39,359 bases of DNA from Gammaproteobacteria bacterium (lineage in GTDB: Bacteria > Pseudomonadota > Gammaproteobacteria > Steroidobacterales > GCA-2729495): contig JABDLC010000046.1 of the NCBI GenBank assembly GCA_013001905.1, forward strand, positions 1 to 39,359, written 5' to 3'. The notes beneath the pieces are model-generated. The model was not told the origin of the DNA, searched no databases, and saw only the letters and a program-made list of their open reading frames with translations. Below, piece after piece: positions 16,375 to 23,945 of the stretch. Every line of letters begins with the position of its first letter. The stretch's first letter is position 1. The position numbers were made by a program, and so were the translations under genes.

Positions 16375-17403
16375 ATGTTCGGCACCTACCGCACACTACT
16401 CGCGCTGCTGGTTGTACTCCTGCACTTCGCATTTGTTCCCCTGATCGGCGAATACGCCGTGTTCGGGTTTTTTGCCCTGAGCGGGTTTCTCATGACGCTG
16501 ATCATGCAGCGTAACTACGGGTACACGATAACCGGCATCGGTGCGTTTGCCGTGAACCGCTTTCTGCGCATCTACCCTGTTTACTGGGCGGCATGCGTCG
16601 TGTCTGCGCTCGTGTTGCTGTCGCTGCCCTACGTCCAAACGACGGGCTGGAACAACGGTTATTACATGCCCGATACATTCAGGGACTGGTTCTACAACCT
16701 GGCTCTGATCCTGAGGTTCTCGCAAAAGCCGGCGCTGGTATCACCCGCCTGGGCGCTAACGGTTGAGCTGTTCTTTTACGCCTGCATCGGGCTGGGGCTG
16801 AGCCGCACCCGCGCAATCACGTGGATCTGGTTTGCGCTGAGCGTGGCCTACACCATCTGGCTGTTGCTGACGGATCCGGTATGGGGGCATCGCTACTACA
16901 CGCTCGGCGCTGCGTCTTTGCCATTCGCGACCGGCGCACTGATCTGGCACTACCGTGACGAACTGCAACGGCTGACCGGGGCGGTGACGGGCATCCGCTT
17001 TATGCCGGCGTTTCTGTTTATCGGAATACTGGCGAACTGGTACGTCGGCAGAAAAATGGGTACACAAACCGGCCTCAGTTTTTACGTCAATTTTCTGCTT
17101 TGCTGCCTGATGATCATCACGCTCTTTCCGCGCCGTGAGCTGCCGCTTATCAGTCGCCGCTTCGACGACTGGATGGGCAGCCTGAGCTACCCTCTGTATG
17201 TGGTTCATGTGCCGCTCGCCTACCCGCTGCGTTACATGTTCCAGCAGATAGGCATCCCGATCGTGCGGCCAGAACCATTATTCTTTTTACTGTCAGTTCC
17301 TTTCCTGATCCTGGCCGCTTGGTTGATCGCGGTGACTATCGAAGCGAATACCGACCGGTTGCGCGGCTGGATCAAGGGTCGGGTTGATATGCAGGCAAGC
17401 TAG
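16375..17403 (+). CDS. Acyltransferase family 3 membrane protein (OafA/YrhL-like)
   Basis: 342-aa integral membrane acyltransferase of the family-3 type that O-acylates surface polysaccharides or lipids. The N-terminal segment TLLALLVVLLHFAFVPLIGEY contains the conserved His (residue 17), followed by FGFFALSGFLMTLIM. The R-[FI]-L-R-I-Y-P motif appears as NRFLRIYPVYWAA (about 62-74). At least eight further hydrophobic segments are visible. The C-terminal WMGSLSYPLYVVHVPLAYPLR is the typical last signature. The substrate cannot be read from sequence. It starts 34 bp after flgN and is followed closely by a phosphodiesterase. A role in modifying surface glycans of a motile cell is possible but only inferred. 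Confidence 0.85.
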   Translation: MFGTYRTLLALLVVLLHFAFVPLIGEYAVFGFFALSGFLMTLIMQRNYGYTITGIGAFAVNRFLRIYPVYWAACVVSALVLLSLPYVQTTGWNNGYYMPDTFRDWFYNLALILRFSQKPALVSPAWALTVELFFYACIGLGLSRTRAITWIWFALSVAYTIWLLLTDPVWGHRYYTLGAASLPFATGALIWHYRDELQRLTGAVTGIRFMPAFLFIGILANWYVGRKMGTQTGLSFYVNFLLCCLMIITLFPRRELPLISRRFDDWMGSLSYPLYVVHVPLAYPLRYMFQQIGIPIVRPEPLFFLLSVPFLILAAWLIAVTIEANTDRLRGWIKGRVDMQAS

Positions 17404-17407
17404 CAAC

Positions 17408-18307
17408 GTGAGCACACCGACACGCCATATGCTGGCAGGTGGTCTGGTGGCGCTGGTCGTCAGTATCATCGTTACTCTGGTTCCGGCTACCCACTCGACA
17501 CTGGAACATCAACTGGCGGCAGTGGCACCGCGCACCGCGTTGCCGACCACTGTGCCCAATCGCGACATACAACTGGTCGCGCACCGGGGTGCCCTGCTCG
17601 TCGCGCCGGAAAGTACGCTTGTCGCCTTCGACAAAGCTATTGAACTGGGCTTCGATATGGTGGAGCTTGATGTGCGCAGCACCAAAGACGGCGTGCCGGT
17701 CGTGTTCCATGACAAAACCGTCGACCGCACCACCAACAGCAGCGGCAACCTGACCGATTACACCTGGGCTGAACTCCGCGAGCTTGACGCCGGCAGCTGG
17801 TTTGATCCTGTCTACACGGGCACCCGCGTCCCCTCGCTGGAAGAAGCGCTCGCACACCTGCAGGGGCGCGTATGCGTGATGTGGGATGCCAAAGGCAAAC
17901 CAACAGCCGAAATGGTGCGCCTGTTTAAAAAGTACGGTTTTGACCGGGACTGCCTGCTGGCAACCTATGGCGGCCTGGGGTCGCTCGATCCGGCCTACTA
18001 CGGCGACAGGTTATTGCAACTCTGGCCGGATGTGCCGGTTATGACGACTGCCAAAAACACCGACGAGATGGATACGCTGCTGGCAAAAATGCCGCAATTG
18101 CGCGCGGTCTTTGTCAGCCGGAATGTATTGAACAGAGACTACGTTGCCGCGGCCCATGAGCGGGGCCTGCTCGTGTTCAACAGCGCGCTGGAGCAGATGG
18201 ATACCGACGAGTTCTACGCGCTGGCGGTTGACTCGGGTGCCGACTTCCTGATGATCGACAAAATTGAACAGTTTGAAGCCTGGCTGCGCAAAAACAGGCG
18301 GCCGTAA
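17408..18307 (+). CDS. Membrane-anchored glycerophosphodiester phosphodiesterase family protein
   Basis: About 299 aa from a GTG at 17408, 4 nt after the acyltransferase stop. A TTG at 17384 would add eight residues and overlap it. An N-terminal hydrophobic segment (LAGGLVALVVSIIVTLV, about 9-25) suggests an inner-membrane anchor with the domain in the periplasm. The GDPD TIM-barrel motifs are present: HRG (H59-R60), E86 and D88 in MVELDVRSTKDGVPVVFHD, and H101. The usual PENT reads PEST. Enzymes of this family hydrolyse glycerophosphodiesters to glycerol-3-phosphate and an alcohol. The barrel closes with FLMIDKIEQFEAWL. Its specific substrate is unknown. Confidence 0.88.
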   Translation: MSTPTRHMLAGGLVALVVSIIVTLVPATHSTLEHQLAAVAPRTALPTTVPNRDIQLVAHRGALLVAPESTLVAFDKAIELGFDMVELDVRSTKDGVPVVFHDKTVDRTTNSSGNLTDYTWAELRELDAGSWFDPVYTGTRVPSLEEALAHLQGRVCVMWDAKGKPTAEMVRLFKKYGFDRDCLLATYGGLGSLDPAYYGDRLLQLWPDVPVMTTAKNTDEMDTLLAKMPQLRAVFVSRNVLNRDYVAAAHERGLLVFNSALEQMDTDEFYALAVDSGADFLMIDKIEQFEAWLRKNRRP

Positions 18308-18369
18308 TCTTCGCCACTGAGCAGGCTCGCAACCACTCGCCGCCCGACAAAATCTTATAGACTCAGGCC

Positions 18370-19041
18370 ATGAGCCAGACCGACGCCGACAATGCAACCA
18401 CGCTGCTCGACAGTGAGTTGCCCTACCGCATGCTCGCGGAGAACTTTCTAAGCCCGCAGGAATCTGCACAGTTGCTCGAATTTGCGGATGAGCATTCGAT
18501 TGTCGGTGACGGCTATCATGGCAACCCGCATCCGCACACGCCGCACGAGACCTTCGCGGGTTATTCGCTGGACGGGCGGCAGGGCAATACCACCGTTGCA
18601 GGCCATCTGCTGACGCTCGAGGTCATGAACCGGGCACGGCTCATGGTGAAGAAACATTTCCGGCTGCCGTTCCTGTGGCTGGAATACGGTCATCTGGTTG
18701 TGCGCGAGGCAACGGGTGCCGGCGCCGAGGCGGAGGCCGAGGAATACAGCCATCCCTGGCACTACGATAATCAGGCGGGATCGATTAAATACCGGTCGCA
18801 CACGGCGATCCTGTACCTGAATGACGGGTTCGAAGGCGGCCTGACGCGCTTTAAGGAAACCGACTTCGGGCCGTTCCGCGAATTTACGCCCGAGGCCGGC
18901 AAGCTGGTTGCGTTCAGCGTGGCCGAGAACGCACACGCTGTCAGCAAGCTGCGCAGTGGCCGCCGTTACGTGCTGAACATGTGGTTTTCAACGCACTGGA
19001 AGCGCTGGCGCAACAACCGGAAAATCTTCAGGCCGCTGTAG
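18370..19041 (+). CDS. 2-oxoglutarate/Fe(II)-dependent dioxygenase, prolyl-4-hydroxylase-like
   Basis: 223 aa. The double-stranded beta-helix iron site is readable: WHYD gives His131 and Asp133, NAHAV gives the distal His189, and GRRYVLNMWF gives the 2-oxoglutarate-binding Arg (198/199). HTAILYLNDGFEGGLTRF is the typical P4Hc strand pair. The start (ATG, MSQTDAD) lies 62 nt after the phosphodiesterase. Family members hydroxylate prolyl or other residues or small molecules; the target here is not evident. It converges with nrdJb, only 9 nt away, with no clear terminator between them. Confidence 0.85.
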   Translation: MSQTDADNATTLLDSELPYRMLAENFLSPQESAQLLEFADEHSIVGDGYHGNPHPHTPHETFAGYSLDGRQGNTTVAGHLLTLEVMNRARLMVKKHFRLPFLWLEYGHLVVREATGAGAEAEAEEYSHPWHYDNQAGSIKYRSHTAILYLNDGFEGGLTRFKETDFGPFREFTPEAGKLVAFSVAENAHAVSKLRSGRRYVLNMWFSTHWKRWRNNRKIFRPL

Positions 19042-19050
19042 TCGCTGACT

Positions 19051-19791
19051 TCAGCCGCACTTACTGTCGCCGCATGACAGACATGTCATGCAACCATCCA
19101 TCAGCACGACCGCCTTGTCATGGCATTTGCTGCACATCTGCGCACCCTCAATCGCACCGCCGTCACTGATCGGGCTGCCGGCTGACTCGTTTTCAACCAG
19201 CATGTCCGGCTGCGCCCGCGACGCCTCATACTCTTTGCGCTTCTTCTCTATCAGCTCTTGCTGATGCGGGTCCAGGCCTTCCTGAGGCAGCATGCCTATG
19301 TACTGCAGGTGCTTCTCCACGATATGGCCGAGCTCGGCAATGATTGATGGCATGTACTTGCCACCCGGTTTCCAGTAGCCACCACGCGGGTCAAACACAG
19401 CTTTGAGTTCGTCGACCAGAAAGGTCACGTCACCGCCCTTGCGAAACACCGCCGACATGATGCGCGTCAACGCGACAATCCACTGATAATGGTCGAGGTT
19501 TTTGGAGTTGACGAAGATCTCAAACGGACGCTGACTCTCGTGCTCGGTATCCAGATTGAGCACGATATCGTTAATCGTCACGTACATGGCGTGATCATCG
19601 ACCGGCGTTTTTACCTTGTACGTTGAGCCACGCAGCATCTCCGGGCGATCAAGCTTCTCGTGCATGCGCACGACATTGCTTTCATGGTCTTGCTGTATGA
19701 CAGGAGCAACCTTTGCCTGTTCGGCCGGTGCTTCCTCTGCCTGATCGATTCGATACTCGACGATCTTTTTGGCGATTTTTACTTTAGACAT
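19051..19791 (-). CDS. nrdJb: Class II ribonucleotide reductase small component NrdJb (TSCPD domain)
   Basis: 246-aa partner of the split adenosylcobalamin-dependent reductase, similar in size to the NrdJb of Pseudomonas aeruginosa. The TSCPD-type domain covers about 50-165 (RGSTYKVKTPVDDHAMYVTINDIVL, FEIFVNSKNLDHYQWIVALTRIMSAVFRKGGDV). The C-terminus has six cysteines (C220, C223, C234, C237, C240, C245), probably a redox shuttle and/or zinc site that re-reduces the catalytic subunit. It starts 9 nt after nrdJa with AGAGAA upstream, so it is co-transcribed. Confidence 0.9.
   Translation of the reverse strand: MSKVKIAKKIVEYRIDQAEEAPAEQAKVAPVIQQDHESNVVRMHEKLDRPEMLRGSTYKVKTPVDDHAMYVTINDIVLNLDTEHESQRPFEIFVNSKNLDHYQWIVALTRIMSAVFRKGGDVTFLVDELKAVFDPRGGYWKPGGKYMPSIIAELGHIVEKHLQYIGMLPQEGLDPHQQELIEKKRKEYEASRAQPDMLVENESAGSPISDGGAIEGAQMCSKCHDKAVVLMDGCMTCLSCGDSKCG
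19072..19091. repeat. Perfect 8-bp inverted repeat in the 3' end of nrdJb
   Basis: GCATGACA-GACA-TGTCATGC encodes part of the C-terminal cysteine motif of nrdJb. It lies just beyond the end of the converging dioxygenase gene. There is no T-run on either strand. It might slow polymerase from the plus strand, or simply reflect the codons used. Confidence 0.3.
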
Positions 19792-19800
19792 AGCGGTTCT

Positions 19801-21948
19801 CTAAAACTTGCCGTAGTAGCCTTCTTTAAGGGCATCAAAAAGGTTAGCGGCGGTATGGGTTTCGCCGTCGTATTCCACTTCCTCGTCACCCGCCAGCGTA
19901 ACCTCGCTGCCGTCTTCCAGAGTGAAGGTGTATTTGGTGTTCTGCAGGTCTTTTTCTTTAACCAGCACGCCCTGAAAAGCCTCGGGATTGAAACGGAAAG
20001 TCGTACAGCCTTTCAGACCCTTCTCATAGGCATACATATAGATGTCTTTGAACTCCTCATAAGGGAAGTCCGTCGGCACGTTGGCGGTTTTGGAGATCGA
20101 TGAGTCGACCCACTTCTGCGCGGCTGCCTGTATATCGACATGCTCTTTGGGCTTGATGTCTTCTGCGGTGGTGAAGTAGTCCGGCAGCGCGCTGCCTTCT
20201 TCCTCCGAACCCGGCATTGCATTCGCATTCACGATCTGACGGTAGGCCAGCAATTCAAAGGAAAAGACGCCGACCTTCTCTTTGGTCTTGCGGCCTTCAC
20301 GAATGACGTTACGGAAGTAATGGTGTGCAAAACTCGGCTCGATACCGTTACTGACATTGTTCGCCAGTGACAATGAGATGGTGCCGGTGGGCGCGATGGA
20401 ACTGTGATGGGTGAAGCGCGCACCTTCCTCAATAAGCTGCTCAACCAGTTCCGGCTCGACTTCAGCGATACGCCGCATATAACGGCTGTAACGGCCATGC
20501 AGCTCGCGGCCCGAAATCGTGTCGCCGACATTCCAGCCATCGGCGGCCATCTCCGGGCGCTGGCGCAGCATCTTCGGCGTCACCTTGAACTCTTCGAGCA
20601 TAATGGGTGCGGGGCCCTTTTCACGAGCCAGCTCCAGCGCAGTCTGCCAACCGGCAACAGCCAGTTCGCGCGCCACCATTTCCGTGAAATTCACCGACTC
20701 GCCGGCGCCGTATTTCAGACGCAGCATCGTCAGCGTCGAACCAAGGCCGAGAAAGCCCATACCGTGGCGGCGCTTACGCAGGATTTCGTCACGCTGACCC
20801 CCCAGCGGCAAGCCGTTAATCTCGACTACGTTATCCAGCATGCGGGTAAAGACGCCCACAACCTCGCGGAACTCTTCCCAGTCGAAATAGGCGCTCTCAG
20901 TAAAGGGTTCGCGGACGAAACGGGTGAGATTCACCGAGCCCAGCAGACACGATCCGTAAGGCGGCAGCGGCTGTTCCCCACAGGGATTCGTGGCACGAAT
21001 ATTTTCGTCGAACCAGTTGTTGTTCATCTCGTTGACATGATCGATCAGCACGAAGCCGGGCTCCGCGAAATCGTAGGTCGACGACATGATCAGATCCCAC
21101 AGGCGCTTGGCCGGCATCGTCTTGTAGATGCGGCAGGCTACCCGACCGGTTTCATCGGTTACGTAGGCGTCCTCAACGGGCCAGTCGCGCCACACCACCT
21201 GACTCGAGTCGCTGAGATCGAGCTCGTCTTCCTGGACTTCTTTCTCATCGAGCGGGAACGCGAGCGTCCAGTCTTCGTCACGGGCTACCGCCTGCATAAA
21301 CTCATTCGTAACCAGCAGCGACAAATTGAACTGCCGCAACCGGCCGTCTTCGCGCTTAGCTTTTACGAAATCCACAACGTCGGGGTGCCCGACATCGAAT
21401 GTGCCCATCTGCGCACCGCGGCGACCGCCGGCCGACGACACGGTAAAACACATCTTGTCGTAGATATCCATGAACGACAGCGGGCCGGATGTGTATGCCC
21501 CGGCGCCGGACACGTAAGCACCCTTGGGGCGTAACGTGGAGAATTCATAACCAATGCCGCAACCGGCTTTCAGTGTCAGGCCCGCTTCATGCACCTTATC
21601 GAGAATGTCGTGCATCGAATCGCGGATGGTGCCCGATACCGTGCAGTTAATGGTCGAGGTCGCCGGCTTGTGCTCCCGGGCACCCGCGTTCGAAATGATG
21701 CGACCGGCGGGGATTGCGCCGTTACGCAGGGCCCAAAGAAAAGCCTCAAACCAGTGCTCGCGGTTCTCTTCCGGCTCAACATCAGCGAGCGCCCTCGCGA
21801 CACGTCGGTAGGTGTCATCCATAGTCTCGTCGATAACACGGCCCTGCTTGGATTTGAGACGGTATTTTTTGTCCCAGATATCAACAGAAGCTTCCTGAAA
21901 CTCGATTGCCGGACCCGCGGCAGATTCCTTTCGCGCTGCGTTTTTCAT
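19801..21948 (-). CDS. nrdJa: Adenosylcobalamin-dependent (class II) ribonucleotide reductase catalytic subunit NrdJa
   Basis: 715 aa. It reduces ribonucleotides to deoxyribonucleotides using coenzyme B12 as radical generator, so no oxygen or separate radical subunit is needed. The active-site signature ATNPCGEQPL gives the thiyl-radical Cys323 and Glu325. Cys102 (STINCTV) and Cys334 (YGSCLLGS) are placed as the reducing disulfide pair. The finger/loop regions GRRGAQM and HHSSIAPTGTISL are also conserved. The C-terminus (about 640-715) ends in an acidic beta-rich tail. ATG, with AGGTAAGT upstream. The upstream region holds NrdR- and DnaA-type sites. Confidence 0.95.
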   Translation of the reverse strand: MKNAARKESAAGPAIEFQEASVDIWDKKYRLKSKQGRVIDETMDDTYRRVARALADVEPEENREHWFEAFLWALRNGAIPAGRIISNAGAREHKPATSTINCTVSGTIRDSMHDILDKVHEAGLTLKAGCGIGYEFSTLRPKGAYVSGAGAYTSGPLSFMDIYDKMCFTVSSAGGRRGAQMGTFDVGHPDVVDFVKAKREDGRLRQFNLSLLVTNEFMQAVARDEDWTLAFPLDEKEVQEDELDLSDSSQVVWRDWPVEDAYVTDETGRVACRIYKTMPAKRLWDLIMSSTYDFAEPGFVLIDHVNEMNNNWFDENIRATNPCGEQPLPPYGSCLLGSVNLTRFVREPFTESAYFDWEEFREVVGVFTRMLDNVVEINGLPLGGQRDEILRKRRHGMGFLGLGSTLTMLRLKYGAGESVNFTEMVARELAVAGWQTALELAREKGPAPIMLEEFKVTPKMLRQRPEMAADGWNVGDTISGRELHGRYSRYMRRIAEVEPELVEQLIEEGARFTHHSSIAPTGTISLSLANNVSNGIEPSFAHHYFRNVIREGRKTKEKVGVFSFELLAYRQIVNANAMPGSEEEGSALPDYFTTAEDIKPKEHVDIQAAAQKWVDSSISKTANVPTDFPYEEFKDIYMYAYEKGLKGCTTFRFNPEAFQGVLVKEKDLQNTKYTFTLEDGSEVTLAGDEEVEYDGETHTAANLFDALKEGYYGKF

Positions 21949-22001
21949 ACTTACCTATAATCCCCTGAGCACCTGAGAAACGCCGTTTGACTAGCGCTAC
22001 C

Positions 22002-22015
22002 CGTGACCGGTCACG
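22002..22015. repeat. 14-bp perfect palindrome in the nrdJa leader
   Basis: CGTGACCGGTCACG is fully self-complementary, centred about 60 bp upstream of the nrdJa ATG. Its size fits an operator for a dimeric repressor. It does not resemble the NrdR consensus. Confidence 0.45.
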
Positions 22016-22037
22016 AAATCGGCGGAAAATGCTGCCA

Positions 22038-22054
22038 TGCGGTGCTACACCGCA
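22038..22054. repeat. 7-bp stem, 3-nt loop inverted repeat in the nrdJa leader
   Basis: TGCGGTG-CTA-CACCGCA is a perfect short hairpin 90-106 bp upstream of nrdJa. No T-run follows it on the minus strand, so it is not a clear attenuator. Confidence 0.4.
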
Positions 22055-22101
22055 CATCCCCCCGAACTCCGAATTCGTTGCCGAAAACTAATAACCCGCT
22101 G

Positions 22102-22117
22102 ACACTAGATATTGTGT
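22102..22117. promoter_or_regulatory. NrdR box 1
   Basis: ACACTAGATATTGTGT matches the 16-bp NrdR consensus ACACWATATAWWGTGT with a single clear departure in the centre. NrdR is the ATP-cone repressor of ribonucleotide reductase genes. The box lies about 155 bp upstream of the nrdJa start. Confidence 0.75.
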
Positions 22118-22278
22118 CAGTCGAGTTTCAGATTATTCCCTTACCCCAAGACTGTCAAGGCAATTTTCGTCACGAGATTTTTTCTTTTTTATATATTTTT
22201 CAGTTGCTTAGTAGTTTTTCTGTTGTTTGGATATATTCTAATTTTACATATACGCTGCAACCGCACAAAAACCCAAAA

Positions 22279-22294
22279 ACACAATATATTGTGT
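22279..22294. promoter_or_regulatory. NrdR box 2
   Basis: ACACAATATATTGTGT is a perfect palindrome and a full match to the NrdR consensus. Its centre is 177 bp from that of box 1; NrdR boxes usually occur as pairs about three helical turns apart. I found no good partner near either box. Confidence 0.8.
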
Positions 22295-22318
22295 TTCAGT
22301 CCCCAGCGATTACACGCC

Positions 22319-22338
22319 TTTTCCACAGCTTATCCACA
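22319..22338 (+). promoter_or_regulatory. Two tandem DnaA boxes
   Basis: TTATCCACA at 22330-22338 is the consensus DnaA box, and TTTTCCACA at 22319-22327 differs by one base. They lie 11 bp apart in the same orientation, about one helical turn. In E. coli DnaA regulates nrdAB through boxes near its promoter, so the same link to replication is plausible for nrdJ here. Confidence 0.65.
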
Positions 22339-22449
22339 GCCCTGCTTCGATACCCGCGCGCCGAAACGCGTACTTACGCCGCACCGCATTTATCTGGTTA
22401 AAGATTCACCAGGGCCCGGAGGTTCCGGCAGCCCTGAATAATGCAACGC

Positions 22450-22495
22450 GGAAACTTCGCGACCACAGTGTTGTCATTTGAGTGACGGTTATACT
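22450..22495 (+). promoter_or_regulatory. Candidate promoter(s) of the DegQ-like protease
   Basis: Two weak options overlap. GAAACTT-N15-GTCATT (22451-22478) resembles an envelope-stress sigma-E site (GGAACTT-N15-16-GTCNAA). TATACT at 22490-22495 could be a sigma-70 -10 with a poor -35. Sigma-E control would fit known degP/mucD regulation, but the match is imperfect. Confidence 0.3.
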
Positions 22496-22524
22496 CCGCA
22501 CCAAACAACATTCAGGAAGCTTTC

Positions 22525-23928
22525 ATGCACACATTGAGACAGCCCGGCGCCGCCGGAGTTCTGGCCACGATTTTCACTCTGCTCCTTATTTCGGCCGCGC
22601 CCGCATGGTCGGCGTTGCCAGCGGAGATCAACGGTAAAGAGGTGCCGAGTCTCGCGCCTCTGGTCGACAAAACGGCACCCGCCGTGGTCAGTATCGCCAC
22701 CCGCGCGACCGTGTCGGCACCCGAAAATCCTTTCATGAATGACCCGTTCTTTCGCCGCTTTTTCGGCGTACCTGAGGGCATGGAGAGGCAGCGTGAAGTC
22801 AGTTCATCGGGTTCGGGCGTAATCGTCGATGCGGCCAAGGGCCATTTGCTGACCAATCACCACGTAATCGAAGGCGCGGATGAAATTGAAATCGTGCTGC
22901 TGGACGGCCGCACATTTAAAGCGGAAATCGTAGGCTCGGACGAAGGCACAGACATTGCCGTGCTGAAGATTGAAAACCCTGAGAACCTGACCGAAATGCG
23001 GCTCGGCGACTCGTCGGGCCTGCGGGTCGGTGATTTCGTTGTCGCGATCGGCAACCCCTTCGGGCTGAGCCACACCGTCACCTCGGGCATCGTCAGTGCA
23101 CTGGGCCGTAACGAGGTGAACCGCGACGGCTATGCCGATTTTATTCAGACCGATGCCTCTATTAATCCGGGTAACTCCGGTGGCGCGCTGATCAATTTGC
23201 GCGGCGAACTGATCGGCATCAACTCCATGATCTACAGTCGCAGTGGCGGCAACATCGGTATCGGCTTCGCGATTCCCGTCGATACAGCCGAGTCGATCAT
23301 GGAGCAAATACTCGAATTCGGCGAAGTGCGGCGCGGATTGCTCGGTGTCAGCATTTCCAATCTTTCGGCCGAAACCGCGGAGGCCTTCGGCATCGAGTCG
23401 GACGATTTGCAGGGCGCACTGGTGCAGGAAGTGTTCCCGGATTCCGCGGCGGAAAACGCAGGCCTTGAGGCCGGTGACGTCATTATCGCGATAGACGGCA
23501 AACCTGTGGCTGACGCGGGAGAACTTCGCAATACCATAGGCCTGCGCCGCACCGGCGATGCCGTCACCGTGGAGTTCCTGCGCGGCGGCAAGAAGAAGCG
23601 GGTGAAGGCAACGCTCGGCAGCGCGAAAGATGCAGTCACGGCGGCAGCCGAACCGGCACTGGAAATTGACCCGCGGCTGGCAGGTGCAGAGCTGGTTAAT
23701 TACGACGGCGCCTCGCAGCCCTACGACGGCAAAGGTGTACTGGTGAAGTCCGTGGCCGCCGGCAGCCCGGCTGAATACGCCGGTCTGGAAGTTGGCGACA
23801 TCATTGTGCAGCTGAACAATCGTCCGGTAGAAACGGTCAACGCGCTGCGTGAGCTTGCGGACGATCAGCGCGTGCTGGGCATGAAAATTGTGCGCGGCCA
23901 GCGCGTTTTACTGCGGGTGATTCGCTAA
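22525..23928 (+). CDS. degQ: Periplasmic serine protease, DegP/DegQ (HtrA) family
   Basis: 467-aa HtrA protease. A signal peptide ends near residue 30 (ISAAPAWSA). The trypsin-like domain (about 45-240) has the catalytic triad His113 (TNHHVI), Asp143 (GTDIAVLK) and Ser218 (NPGNSGGAL). Two PDZ domains follow (about 265-355 and 385-465; GLEAGDVIIAIDGKPV and GLEVGDIIVQLNNRPV). It degrades or refolds damaged envelope proteins in the periplasm. Size and the short Q-loop-like insert resemble DegQ/MucD rather than DegP, but I cannot separate these by eye. ATG with AGGAAG at correct spacing. Confidence 0.93.
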   Translation: MHTLRQPGAAGVLATIFTLLLISAAPAWSALPAEINGKEVPSLAPLVDKTAPAVVSIATRATVSAPENPFMNDPFFRRFFGVPEGMERQREVSSSGSGVIVDAAKGHLLTNHHVIEGADEIEIVLLDGRTFKAEIVGSDEGTDIAVLKIENPENLTEMRLGDSSGLRVGDFVVAIGNPFGLSHTVTSGIVSALGRNEVNRDGYADFIQTDASINPGNSGGALINLRGELIGINSMIYSRSGGNIGIGFAIPVDTAESIMEQILEFGEVRRGLLGVSISNLSAETAEAFGIESDDLQGALVQEVFPDSAAENAGLEAGDVIIAIDGKPVADAGELRNTIGLRRTGDAVTVEFLRGGKKKRVKATLGSAKDAVTAAAEPALEIDPRLAGAELVNYDGASQPYDGKGVLVKSVAAGSPAEYAGLEVGDIIVQLNNRPVETVNALRELADDQRVLGMKIVRGQRVLLRVIR

Positions 23929-23945
23929 GCCATTACACTGACCGG

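Larger units (their letters stand above)
21949..22524. other. 576-bp intergenic regulatory region between nrdJa and the DegQ-like gene
   Basis: No credible gene lies in this stretch. From low to high coordinates it holds a GC-rich nrdJa leader with two palindromic elements, a first NrdR-type box, an AT-rich block (about 22150-22290, with T-runs and TATATA), a second NrdR-type box, two tandem DnaA boxes, and the promoter region of the divergent protease gene. No cobalamin-riboswitch core was recognised, although the downstream enzyme uses B12. Confidence 0.7.

Noticed and set aside
20404-21534. 376-codon open frame opposite nrdJa
   Set aside because: It lies wholly antisense to a clearly recognised gene and its translation shows no family features; a GC-rich shadow frame.
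21949-22100. Cobalamin riboswitch upstream of the B12-dependent reductase
   Set aside because: The conserved B12-box core (GCCACTG) and the expected long multi-stem layout were not found on the minus strand.
22150-22340. Possible replication origin (AT-rich block plus DnaA boxes)
   Set aside because: Only two DnaA boxes are seen, there are no 13-mer repeats or origin-linked genes (dnaA, dnaN, gidA, parAB), and the position beside nrdJ is better explained by transcriptional control.
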